A model generated the notes under the pieces. It ran no database searches. It had not been told where the DNA came from and saw only the letters and a program-made list of their open reading frames with translations. From an uncultured Syntrophobacteraceae bacterium (GTDB taxonomy: Bacteria; Desulfobacterota; Syntrophobacteria; Syntrophobacterales; Syntrophobacteraceae), in NCBI GenBank assembly GCA_937889795.1, contig CALBZH010000648.1, positions 1 through 6,761 of the forward strand: a DNA stretch of 6,761 nt. Direction: 5' to 3'. Shown here one piece after another: positions 1 to 6,761 of this stretch. Numbering within the stretch: position 1 is the stretch's first letter; every line of letters starts with the position of its first letter. The translations under genes were made by a program, and so were the position numbers.

Positions 1-780
1 GACCAGGAAGGTCGCCTTGGGTGGGTGTTCATTTTCCAGGACCTGACGAAGCTTAAGGCCATGCAGGAGCACGTGAAGCGTTTGGAAAAAGTCGCTCTGG
101 CAGGCCGTATTGCGGCGGAGATCGCCCATGAGATCAAGAATCCCTTGGCTGCCATGAGTGGCGCTATCCAGATGCTTCGGGACGAGATGCATCTCGATGC
201 CGTTCATTCAAAATTGATGCATATCGTCGAGAGAGAGATCCAAAGGATCAATGAGCTTGTAGTGGATTTTCTTTGGTTGGCGAGGGGAGCCAAGAAGCCC
301 GAAGTCGTTCATGAATTCCCCCTCTGCAGCGCGATTCAGGAGACCGTGGCGTTGCTCCGGGCCGAGAAAAGGATCGGATCATCCAGCAGAGTGAGCACCC
401 ATTTTGACGCCTCCCCGAACGTGGCCATGGACCCGCAGCATTTTCGCCAAATTCTCTGGAATCTTCTGCTGAATGGGCTCGAAGCCATTTCATATGGGGG
501 GGAGCTGGAGATCCGCGTGAGTGAAGGCCCAAGTTGTGGTTCAAGGAACGGTTCGGCGGAGCGAGAGGTCCGGATCGACATCGAGGATACGGGTTGTGGC
601 ATTCCGCAGGAGCTCCGTGAGCGGGTGTTCGAGCCGTTTTTCACGACCAAGCAAGGTGGAACAGGACTTGGGCTCAGTATTGTCTACCAATTGGTTGAAA
701 ATGCCGGGGGCCGAATCACGGTTTCTCATTTGGAGCCCCAAGGAACTGCCTTCTCGCTTTTTTTCCCCAGTCATTCCTAG
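1..780 (+). CDS. Sensor histidine kinase, NtrB/PilS-like, 3' part only
   Basis: The frame is open from the first base and ends at TAG (778-780), giving 259 residues of a protein whose start lies upstream of the window. Residues 1 to about 16 look like the last strand of a PAS domain (VFIFQDLT), followed by a short helical, charged linker. The H-box follows, with AEIAHEIKNPL and phospho-acceptor His43. The ATP-binding domain has an N-box (N154 and N158 in NLLLNGLEA), a G1 box (D196-T-G-C-G200), an F-box (EPFFTTK, 211-217) and a G2 box (GTGLGL, 220-225). All catalytic boxes are intact, so the kinase should autophosphorylate His43 and pass the phosphate to a response regulator. The H-box style is that of kinases such as NtrB and PilS, which often pair with sigma-54-dependent regulators. 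No regulator gene follows, so a partner would have to be upstream or elsewhere. The input signal cannot be judged because the sensory N-terminus is missing. An internal GTG at 25 is not the real start, since the PAS-like sequence continues upstream of it. Confidence 0.93.
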   Translation, partial: DQEGRLGWVFIFQDLTKLKAMQEHVKRLEKVALAGRIAAEIAHEIKNPLAAMSGAIQMLRDEMHLDAVHSKLMHIVEREIQRINELVVDFLWLARGAKKPEVVHEFPLCSAIQETVALLRAEKRIGSSSRVSTHFDASPNVAMDPQHFRQILWNLLLNGLEAISYGGELEIRVSEGPSCGSRNGSAEREVRIDIEDTGCGIPQELRERVFEPFFTTKQGGTGLGLSIVYQLVENAGGRITVSHLEPQGTAFSLFFPSHS

Positions 781-787
781 ATAACAC

Positions 788-816
788 TTGCCAAGCCCAA
801 AGTCAGTGATTATAAG
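788..816 (+). promoter_or_regulatory. Sigma-70-type promoter of groES-groEL
   Basis: The -35 box TTGCCA (788-793) matches TTGACA at five of six positions. The -10 box TATAAG (811-816) matches TATAAT at five of six. The spacer (794-810) is exactly 17 bp. The predicted transcription start is near 823, inside the CIRCE element, which leaves a leader of about 175 nt before groES. The -10 box shares four bases with the CIRCE operator, so a bound HrcA repressor would cover the promoter core. The boxes are read directly from sequence; promoter activity is inferred. Confidence 0.8.
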
Positions 817-839
817 CACTCGTCGAAGGCGAGTGCTAA
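813..839 (+). promoter_or_regulatory. CIRCE operator (HrcA-binding inverted repeat)
   Basis: The element is TAAGCACTC (813-821), a 9-nt spacer (822-830) and GAGTGCTAA (831-839). The consensus is TTAGCACTC-N9-GAGTGCTAA; the right arm is perfect and the left arm has one mismatch. CIRCE is the known operator of HrcA, the heat-shock repressor that needs GroEL for activity, so groESL expression here is probably under negative feedback by free GroEL. Its position just upstream of groES and over the -10 box fits. No hrcA gene lies in the window. Confidence 0.95.
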
Positions 840-871
840 CAAGTGGTGGTGCTCGTTGTCTGAAAGAGGGG

Positions 872-908
872 CCTCGACGCTTTGCTGGATTCCAGGAATC
901 CAACGAGG
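872..908 (+). repeat. Perfect 17-bp palindrome nested in a longer inverted repeat, groES leader
   Basis: TGGATTCC (886-893), a single A (894) and GGAATCCA (895-902) form a perfect palindrome. In RNA it would give a 7-bp stem with a CAG loop. It is flanked by CCTCG (872-876) and CGAGG (904-908), which can pair around it with a bulge. An alternative outer pairing is CTCGTTG (852-858) with CAACGAG (901-907). There is no U-run after it, so it is not an intrinsic terminator. It could be an mRNA structure in the chaperonin leader or a DNA operator. The function is unknown. Confidence 0.6.
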
Positions 909-997
909 ATCGCTCGAGATCTGGTTTGTGAATGGCCGCCTGAGTGGGGCCAGGGCATTGAGTCGTCATACGAGCAGTGGAGAAAGGAGTACATGGC

Positions 998-1285
998 ATG
1001 AAGCTGAAACCGCTCAATGATCGTGTGGTCGTTAAGCGCATCGAAGAAGAGGAACGAACTGCAGGCGGAATCATCATTCCCGATTCCGCTAAGGAAAAGC
1101 CGATCCAGGGCGAAGTCCTGGCCGTAGGCAGCGGAAAGCTTGGCGAGGACGGGACTCGACGTCCCCTCGATGTCAAGGCCGGGGATCGCGTGCTTTTCGG
1201 GAAATACGCCGGTACGGATATCAAGGTTGAGGGCGAAGAGCTCCTCATCATGCGAGAGGATGACATCCTTGCCATCATTGACTAG
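998..1285 (+). CDS. groES: GroES co-chaperonin (Hsp10, 95 aa)
   Basis: GroES forms the heptameric lid that caps GroEL in the cytoplasm and closes the folding chamber in an ATP-dependent cycle. The protein begins [14 protein letters not shown], the standard family N-terminus. The mobile loop that contacts the GroEL apical domains covers about residues 16-32, including GGIIIP (23-28). The roof beta-hairpin lies around 45-58, and the C-terminal strand contains [15 protein letters not shown]. The length of 95 aa is normal for the family. The ATG at 998 is preferred because AAGGAG (984-989) sits 8 nt upstream. The frame extends to a GTG at 977, but that would add residues absent from the family. 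groEL follows after 78 bp, and the pair is very probably co-transcribed from the CIRCE-controlled promoter. Confidence 0.98.
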   Translation: MKLKPLNDRVVVKRIEEEERTAGGIIIPDSAKEKPIQGEVLAVGSGKLGEDGTRRPLDVKAGDRVLFGKYAGTDIKVEGEELLIMREDDILAIID

Positions 1286-1363
1286 CGTGCATCGGATTGT
1301 CGTCTGCTGACAGATCACAACTTGAAGGCCGAATCCCTAATATTTGCGACACGGAGGAAATAA

Positions 1364-2992
<1,629 letters not shown>

Positions 2993-2997
2993 TCTCG

Positions 2998-3041
2998 CGT
3001 CTGAGGCTCCTGCTTGCTCTAGCGAGCTCAGACGTGTTTCT
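2998..3041 (+). terminator. Probable intrinsic terminator after groEL (first hairpin)
   Basis: CGTCTGAG (2998-3005) pairs perfectly with CTCAGACG (3027-3034). The stem can extend by CTC (3007-3009) with GAG (3024-3026) past a one-base bulge. A short, interrupted U-rich run (TGTTTCT) follows. It starts 5 nt after the groEL stop codon. The stem is strong but the U-tract is imperfect, so termination may be partial. Confidence 0.6.
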
Positions 3042-3065
3042 GATGAGCGGGTGAAGGGGTGCTTG

Positions 3066-3100
3066 GGGCTTGTCAGTAAAAGGAACGGCCCAAGCCCTTT
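3066..3100 (+). terminator. Weak hairpin, possible secondary terminator
   Basis: GGGCTTG (3066-3072) pairs with CAAGCCC (3091-3097), followed by only three Ts. An overlapping alternative is GCTTGGG (3061-3067) with CCCAAGC (3089-3095). The loop is long (18-21 nt) and the U-tract poor, so it is more likely an RNA structure or an mRNA-end stabiliser than an efficient terminator. Confidence 0.3.
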
Positions 3101-3129
3101 CACACGCAAGCAACCGGGCTTTATGATGG

Positions 3130-3172
3130 AGCCCCTCCGGTCGTCGATTGGCGATTGGAGGGGCTTTCTTGT
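3130..3172 (+). terminator. Intrinsic terminator of groESL (third hairpin)
   Basis: AGCCCCTCC (3130-3138) pairs with GGAGGGGCT (3157-3165), a GC-rich 9-bp stem with an 18-nt loop. It is followed by a T-rich run (TTTCTTGTT). It lies about 140 bp after groEL and upstream of the ileS leader, so it separates the chaperonin operon from ileS-lspA. Confidence 0.8.
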
Positions 3173-3196
3173 TCGTCCGGCAATTACCCAAAGCGC

Positions 3197-3219
3197 TTGA
3201 CTTGTGGGTGTGGTATGCT
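3197..3219 (+). promoter_or_regulatory. Candidate promoter of ileS-lspA
   Basis: TTGACT (3197-3202) resembles a -35 box, and TGGTATGCT (3211-3219) reads as an extended -10 (TGn plus TATGCT). The two are only 11 bp apart, too close for a standard pair, so at best one is used; the extended -10 could act alone. A promoter is expected here because a terminator lies just upstream and ileS just downstream, but the match is weak. Confidence 0.35.
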
Positions 3220-3300
3220 AAGAGAAAATCCCTTTCGTACCGAACCCAATCTGCAACCATCTGGGTGCGCCGGTCCGCGCGCGTTGTCCCGTCATCCATA

Positions 3301-3306
3301 AGGGAG
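3301..3306 (+). promoter_or_regulatory. ileS ribosome binding site
   Basis: AGGGAG lies 9 nt before the ATG at 3316. It fixes the ileS start there rather than at upstream in-frame codons. Confidence 0.75.
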
Positions 3307-3315
3307 ATAAGTGAC

Positions 3316-6096
3316 ATGGATTACAAGGAGACCCTCAATCTGCCGCAAACGGCTTTTCCCATGAAAGCGAACCTCTCCAAGCGCGAGCCGGAGATCCTTG
3401 CCAAATGGGATTCCATGAAGCTTTATCCCCAGTTGCGGGAGCACGGCAAAGGGCGTCCTTCCTACATCCTTCATGACGGCCCGCCGTATGCCAACGGCCA
3501 CATTCACCTGGGTACCGCGCTGAACAAGATTCTGAAGGACATGATCATTAAGAGCCGTCAGATGACCGGCTATGATGCGGTATACGTTCCCGGCTGGGAC
3601 TGCCATGGCCTGCCCATCGAGCATCAGGTGGACAAAGAGCTGGGCAAGAAGAAGCACACCATGAGCCAGGTGGAGATTCGGCGACACTGCAGGCACTATG
3701 CGGAGCGGTTCATCGACATCCAACGGGAGGAATTCAAACGGTTGGGTGTCCTTGGTGAATGGGAGAATCCTTATCTCACCATGTCTTATGATTACGAGGC
3801 CACCATCGCCCGTGAGCTCGGGCGGTTCTTTGCGAATGGCAGCGTGATTCGGAGCAAGAAGCCCATTTACTGGTGCAGCAGTTGCGGCACTGCGCTTGCC
3901 GAGGCCGAGGTTGAATACCACGATCACAAGTCCCCTTCCATCTACGTGAAGTTTCCGATGCGAGCCGAGGGCCGGGAGAAGTTCGCCGAGCTGTCTGGCA
4001 AAGACGTTTACGTCCTGATCTGGACGACGACGCCTTGGACGCTCCCGGCGAACTTGGCCATCACGCTGCACCCGGACTATGACTATGTCGCCGTGGAGGC
4101 ACGGGGAGAAGTCTGGATTCTGGCCGAAGGGCTACTGGAGACCTGCGCGAAGGTTTTTGGCCTCGGCGAGCCAGCGATCGTTCGGAAGTTCAAGTCCCAA
4201 GAGCTGGATGGACTCCGGTGCGAGCACCCGTTCATCGACCGGGATTCGGTTCTGGTTCTTGGAAGCCACGTGACTCTCGATGCCGGAACCGGCTGTGTCC
4301 ATACCGCCCCGGGTCACGGTCGAGAAGACTATGACATGGCGCTTGAATATGGTCTCGATGTGTATTCTCCCGTGGACGATGAGGGCCGTTTCACGGCTGA
4401 TGTGCCTTTCTTCGCCGGTCAATTTGTGTTTGATGCCAATAGGGCGGTCACCGCCAAACTGAAAGAGCTTGGCCGACTCATCCTGGAAAGTGAGATTCAG
4501 CACAGCTATCCTCACTGCTGGCGGTGCAAGAAGCCTGTCATTTTCCGGGCGACTGAGCAATGGTTCATTTCCATGGACCGAAACGACCTTCGCAAGAAGG
4601 CGATGGACTGGATCGAGCGGGTCGAGTGGATTCCAAACTGGGGGCGTGATCGCATCCACAACATGATCGCCAATCGGCCCGACTGGTGTATTTCACGGCA
4701 GCGCTCCTGGGGGGTGCCGATTACCGTCTTCAAATGCCGGCAGTGTGGGAGCATATTGTCCACGCAGGAGGTTTTCGACCACGTAGTGTCGTTGTTCGAG
4801 AAGCAAGGTGCCGACTGCTGGTTCGATCTGGAGCCCGCAGCGCTCATGCCTCCCGGAACATCATGCGCCCAGTGCGGCTCCTCGGACTTCGAGAAGGAGA
4901 TGGATATCCTCGATGTCTGGTTCGATTCGGGAACGTCTCATGCTGCGGTGCTCGAGCGGAGGCCGCAGCTCAGGTCACCCGCCGACATGTACCTGGAGGG
5001 GAGCGACCAGCATCGTGGATGGTTCCATTCTTCGCTGCTGGCCGCAGTGGGAACGCGTGACGCCGCACCTTACCTCACGGTGTTGACCCACGGATTCGTC
5101 GTGGATGGCCAGGGCTACAAGATGTCCAAATCCCTCGGAAACGTCATCGCGCCCGAGGAGATTATCCGACAGTACGGAGCCGAGATCCTGCGACTGTGGG
5201 TTTCCGCGGAGGATTATCGGGACGATATCCGCATCTCGCCTGACATCCTGAAACGTCTGAGCGAAGCCTACCGCCGAATCCGAAATACGTGTCGCTTTCT
5301 GCTGGGCAACCTTTACGATTTCACGCCGGAAGCCGACGCCGTTCCTTACGGGGAGATGGACGAGCTCGACCGGTTTGCGTTGCACCAATTGCAGGACCTG
5401 ATCGCAAAAGTTCGAGCCGGGTATGATCGTTTCGAGTTTCACCGCGTCTATCACGCGCTGCACAACTACTGCGTGGTGGATTTGAGTGCGTTTTATTTGG
5501 ATATTCTTAAGGACCGTCTCTACACATCACCGGCCAAGAGTCTTGCGCGGCGATCCGCTCAGACGGCGCTGCACGAGATCCTGACGACGTTGCTGAAGCT
5601 CATGGCTCCGGTGCTCTCTTTCACCGCGGAAGAGGCATGGTGGCACCTGCCGCACCAGCCCACCGAGACGGTACACCTGCAGCAGCTCCCATCGCTGAGA
5701 CAGGTTTTTCGTGACGACGTTCTGAATGAGCGATGGCAGAAAATTCTCGCCCTACGCACGGAAGTCGCCCGGGTGCTGGAAATCGCACGTCAAGGCAAGG
5801 TGATCGGACATCCGCTGGACGCTCACATCGAGCTGGTGCTTCCCCCTTCCTGGGATGCCGAATTTTTAGGTCAGGAAGAGCTGCTTCGGTCGGTCCTCAT
5901 CGTGTCTGGTATTGCCTTTGTCTTCACCAGTGAGCAAGAAGACTTTGTGGCGGCGACCGATCTCGAAGGTCTCTGGATTCGGGTAAAGCCGGCATCCGGG
6001 GAGAAGTGCGAGCGCTGCTGGGTTCGGGCGGAGACGGTAGGCCAGTTTGCCGACCATCCCAAGATTTGCCACCGGTGCCATGAAGCCTTGACTTAG
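3316..6096 (+). CDS. ileS: Isoleucyl-tRNA synthetase (IleRS, class I, 926 aa)
   Basis: This enzyme charges tRNA-Ile with isoleucine using ATP and removes mischarged valine. The ATG at 3316 gives [16 protein letters not shown], the conserved bacterial N-terminus. The HIGH-type motif is present as HLGT (64-67) after GPPYANGHI, and [10 protein letters not shown] is at 93-102. The CP1 editing domain shows [11 protein letters not shown] (236-246) and [16 protein letters not shown] (324-339), with H329 and D338 matching the E. coli editing residues H333 and D342. The adenylate-site segment EGSDQHRGW is at 561-569 and KMSKS at 602-606. The anticodon-binding helical domain begins near YRRIRNT (about 653). 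The C-terminal zinc site is C898, C901, C918 and C921, typical of the bacterial IleRS1 type. An extra CxxC pair (C474/C477 and C517/C520) lies in the catalytic half before DVWFDSG. The length is close to the E. coli enzyme (938). It is followed by lspA, a common pairing. Confidence 0.99.
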   Translation: MDYKETLNLPQTAFPMKANLSKREPEILAKWDSMKLYPQLREHGKGRPSYILHDGPPYANGHIHLGTALNKILKDMIIKSRQMTGYDAVYVPGWDCHGLPIEHQVDKELGKKKHTMSQVEIRRHCRHYAERFIDIQREEFKRLGVLGEWENPYLTMSYDYEATIARELGRFFANGSVIRSKKPIYWCSSCGTALAEAEVEYHDHKSPSIYVKFPMRAEGREKFAELSGKDVYVLIWTTTPWTLPANLAITLHPDYDYVAVEARGEVWILAEGLLETCAKVFGLGEPAIVRKFKSQELDGLRCEHPFIDRDSVLVLGSHVTLDAGTGCVHTAPGHGREDYDMALEYGLDVYSPVDDEGRFTADVPFFAGQFVFDANRAVTAKLKELGRLILESEIQHSYPHCWRCKKPVIFRATEQWFISMDRNDLRKKAMDWIERVEWIPNWGRDRIHNMIANRPDWCISRQRSWGVPITVFKCRQCGSILSTQEVFDHVVSLFEKQGADCWFDLEPAALMPPGTSCAQCGSSDFEKEMDILDVWFDSGTSHAAVLERRPQLRSPADMYLEGSDQHRGWFHSSLLAAVGTRDAAPYLTVLTHGFVVDGQGYKMSKSLGNVIAPEEIIRQYGAEILRLWVSAEDYRDDIRISPDILKRLSEAYRRIRNTCRFLLGNLYDFTPEADAVPYGEMDELDRFALHQLQDLIAKVRAGYDRFEFHRVYHALHNYCVVDLSAFYLDILKDRLYTSPAKSLARRSAQTALHEILTTLLKLMAPVLSFTAEEAWWHLPHQPTETVHLQQLPSLRQVFRDDVLNERWQKILALRTEVARVLEIARQGKVIGHPLDAHIELVLPPSWDAEFLGQEELLRSVLIVSGIAFVFTSEQEDFVAATDLEGLWIRVKPASGEKCERCWVRAETVGQFADHPKICHRCHEALT

Positions 6097-6143
6097 TTGG
6101 GATAGCAGTGACTCGACTCCGGGGCCGTTCGGTTTTGGAGGAA

Positions 6144-6150
6144 AGAGAGG
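6144..6150 (+). promoter_or_regulatory. Candidate lspA ribosome binding site
   Basis: AGAGAGG ends 11 nt before the ATG at 6162. The spacing is slightly long, but it is the best purine-rich site for this start. A better match, GGAGG (6137-6141), is 20 nt away, too far for the ATG. Confidence 0.45.
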
Positions 6151-6161
6151 ACGATCGCCCG

Positions 6162-6623
6162 ATGGCTTTTTTGCTTCTGCTGACCGGTACCGTTCTGATA
6201 TTGGATCAGGCTACGAAGATCCTGGTATTTCGGCTCATGCCGCTCCACAGCGTCAAGGAGATCATTCCCGGGTTTTTCAATCTGGTGCATGTTCACAATA
6301 CGGGCGCGGCGTTCAGCATGTTCGCCGGAGCAGCCTCGTTCTGGAGGCAGCTGATCTTCGTGGGACTTGCGATCGTGGTGGTGGTTGGGTTGATGGTGGC
6401 TTACGTCAAGCTGGAAAAGGGCGATCTGGCGAACCGAATATCATACGCTTTGATCATTTCCGGCGCCATCGGCAATCTGATCGATCGCGTGCGGTTGGGA
6501 GAGGTCATTGATTTCCTGGATTTCTACATCGGACCCTACCATTGGCCGGCTTTCAATGTGGCCGATATGGGGATTTCCGTTGGGGCCGGCATCATGCTCT
6601 TGACGCTGTTGAAGCGATGGTGA
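6162..6623 (+). CDS. lspA: Lipoprotein signal peptidase (signal peptidase II, 153 aa)
   Basis: LspA is the inner-membrane aspartyl protease that cuts the signal peptide from prolipoproteins after lipid is added at the lipobox cysteine. From this start the protein has four hydrophobic segments, at about residues 2-20, 63-82, 93-108 and 133-150. The conserved family motifs are LDQATK (D15), NTGAAFS (46-52), GNLIDR with catalytic D108, and FNVAD with catalytic D135; the last two match E. coli D124 and D143. The length is normal. The ATG at 6162 puts the first membrane helix right at the N-terminus, as is usual. A GTG at 6108 is in frame but would add an 18-residue charged extension (TRLRGRSVLEEREDD) and has only a weak ribosome site. 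The gene starts 65 bp after the ileS stop with no terminator between, so the two are probably co-transcribed. Confidence 0.96.
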   Translation: MAFLLLLTGTVLILDQATKILVFRLMPLHSVKEIIPGFFNLVHVHNTGAAFSMFAGAASFWRQLIFVGLAIVVVVGLMVAYVKLEKGDLANRISYALIISGAIGNLIDRVRLGEVIDFLDFYIGPYHWPAFNVADMGISVGAGIMLLTLLKRW

Positions 6624-6665
6624 GTCGAAGCAGGCGGTGACCTTGCCAGCATGGATCTCAGACAA

Positions 6666-6698
6666 AAAAAGGCATCGGATGAAGACCGATGCCTTTTT
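6666..6698 (+). terminator. Intrinsic terminator after lspA (bidirectional type)
   Basis: GGCATCGG (6671-6678) pairs perfectly with CCGATGCC (6686-6693) around a 7-nt loop. An A-run precedes the stem (6664-6670) and TTTTT (6694-6698) follows, so it could work on both strands. It lies about 40 bp after the lspA stop and closes the ileS-lspA unit. Confidence 0.93.
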
Positions 6699-6714
6699 CG
6701 TTAGGCTTAATGAT

Positions 6715-6761
6715 AGATCGGAAGAGCACACGTCTGAACTCCAGTCACGAGTGGATATCTC
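6715..6761 (+). other. Illumina TruSeq adapter with index (sequencing artefact)
   Basis: Bases 6715-6748 are identical to the 34-nt TruSeq indexed adapter, which begins AGATCGGAAGAGC and ends CCAGTCAC. Bases 6749-6756 (GAGTGGAT) match the barcode of TruSeq index 23. ATCTC (6757-6761) is the start of the constant part after the index. This is not genomic DNA, so the organism's sequence ends at about 6714. The first A could be genomic or adapter-derived. Confidence 0.98.

Larger units (their letters stand above)
2993..3315. other. Non-coding region between groEL and ileS
   Basis: This 323-bp gap has no convincing gene. The ileS frame stays open upstream to about 3148, but that part lacks conserved IleRS sequence and runs through a terminator. 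The gap holds three successive hairpins (2998-3034, 3066-3097, 3130-3165), a weak candidate promoter and the ileS leader. I saw no tRNA, no T-box and no recognisable riboswitch in it. Confidence 0.75.

Noticed and set aside
993..1001. Two-codon upstream frame ATG-GCA-TGA overlapping the groES start
   Set aside because: It is only 3 nt from the Shine-Dalgarno core, too close for efficient initiation, while the groES ATG at 998 has ideal spacing. Probably chance.
1286..1363. Small inverted repeats (for example TCTG/CAGA) between groES and groEL
   Set aside because: The stems are four bases long with no U-run; this is within chance expectation for 78 bp.
3028..3037. TCAGACGTGT, a 10-base match to the reverse complement of the Illumina adapter
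   Set aside because: Flanking bases do not match the adapter, and most of the segment is the right arm of the groEL terminator stem, so the match is chance.
3173..3315. T-box riboswitch upstream of ileS
   Set aside because: T-boxes often control ileS in Firmicutes, but the conserved T-box core (a UGGnACCGCG-like sequence) and an antiterminator/terminator pair are absent here. The hairpin at 3130-3165 lies upstream of the candidate promoter.
3148..3315. Upstream extension of the ileS frame by 56 codons
   Set aside because: The extension covers part of the groEL terminator and the promoter region and has no IleRS-like sequence. The conserved N-terminus and ribosome site place the start at 3316.
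6441..6731. Antisense reading frame of 96 codons beginning MCSSDL
   Set aside because: Its first residues are translated from the reverse complement of the Illumina adapter, and the rest is antisense to lspA and its terminator. It is an artefact.

Overview
This window is a housekeeping stretch of a bacterial chromosome with moderate-to-high GC, and all of its genes lie on the + strand. In order it holds the 3' end of a sensor histidine kinase gene, a groES-groEL chaperonin operon under CIRCE/HrcA-type control, and an ileS-lspA operon closed by a clear intrinsic terminator. The last 47 bases are an Illumina TruSeq adapter carrying a library index, so the genomic sequence ends at about base 6714. 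Several features suggest a member of the former Deltaproteobacteria (Desulfobacterota, perhaps a syntrophobacterial lineage): the NtrB/PilS-like kinase tail, CIRCE upstream of groESL, the ileS-lspA pairing, and a bacterial IleRS with both a C-terminal four-cysteine zinc site and an extra CxxC...CxxC insertion. This placement is an inference from remembered family features, not a search result.

Layout: bases 1-780 encode the end of a PAS-type histidine kinase with its phospho-acceptor His and ATP-binding boxes intact. Only 7 bases separate its stop codon from the -35 box of a good sigma-70-type promoter (TTGCCA, 17 bp, TATAAG). The -10 of that promoter overlaps a nearly perfect CIRCE operator (813-839). 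The inferred groES leader is about 175 nt long and contains a 17-bp perfect palindrome nested in a possible longer stem. groES (95 aa) and groEL (542 aa) follow, 78 bp apart.

The 323-bp gap between groEL and ileS (2993-3315) holds no gene. It carries three successive hairpins, at 2998-3034, 3066-3097 and 3130-3165; the first and third look like intrinsic terminators. After them come a weak candidate promoter (about 3197-3219), an unremarkable leader without T-box signatures, and the ileS ribosome binding site.

ileS encodes a complete 926-aa isoleucyl-tRNA synthetase with synthetic, editing and zinc-binding elements. lspA encodes the lipoprotein signal peptidase (153 aa from the preferred start) with both catalytic aspartates. 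A symmetrical, bidirectional-type terminator at 6666-6698 ends the operon. The chaperonin unit folds cytosolic proteins under stress control, while ileS and lspA serve translation and lipoprotein maturation. I found no mobile element, CRISPR array, RNA gene or evidence of a new biological system. The points most worth checking are the adapter contamination, the promoter/CIRCE/leader architecture, and the HLGT form of the IleRS HIGH motif.
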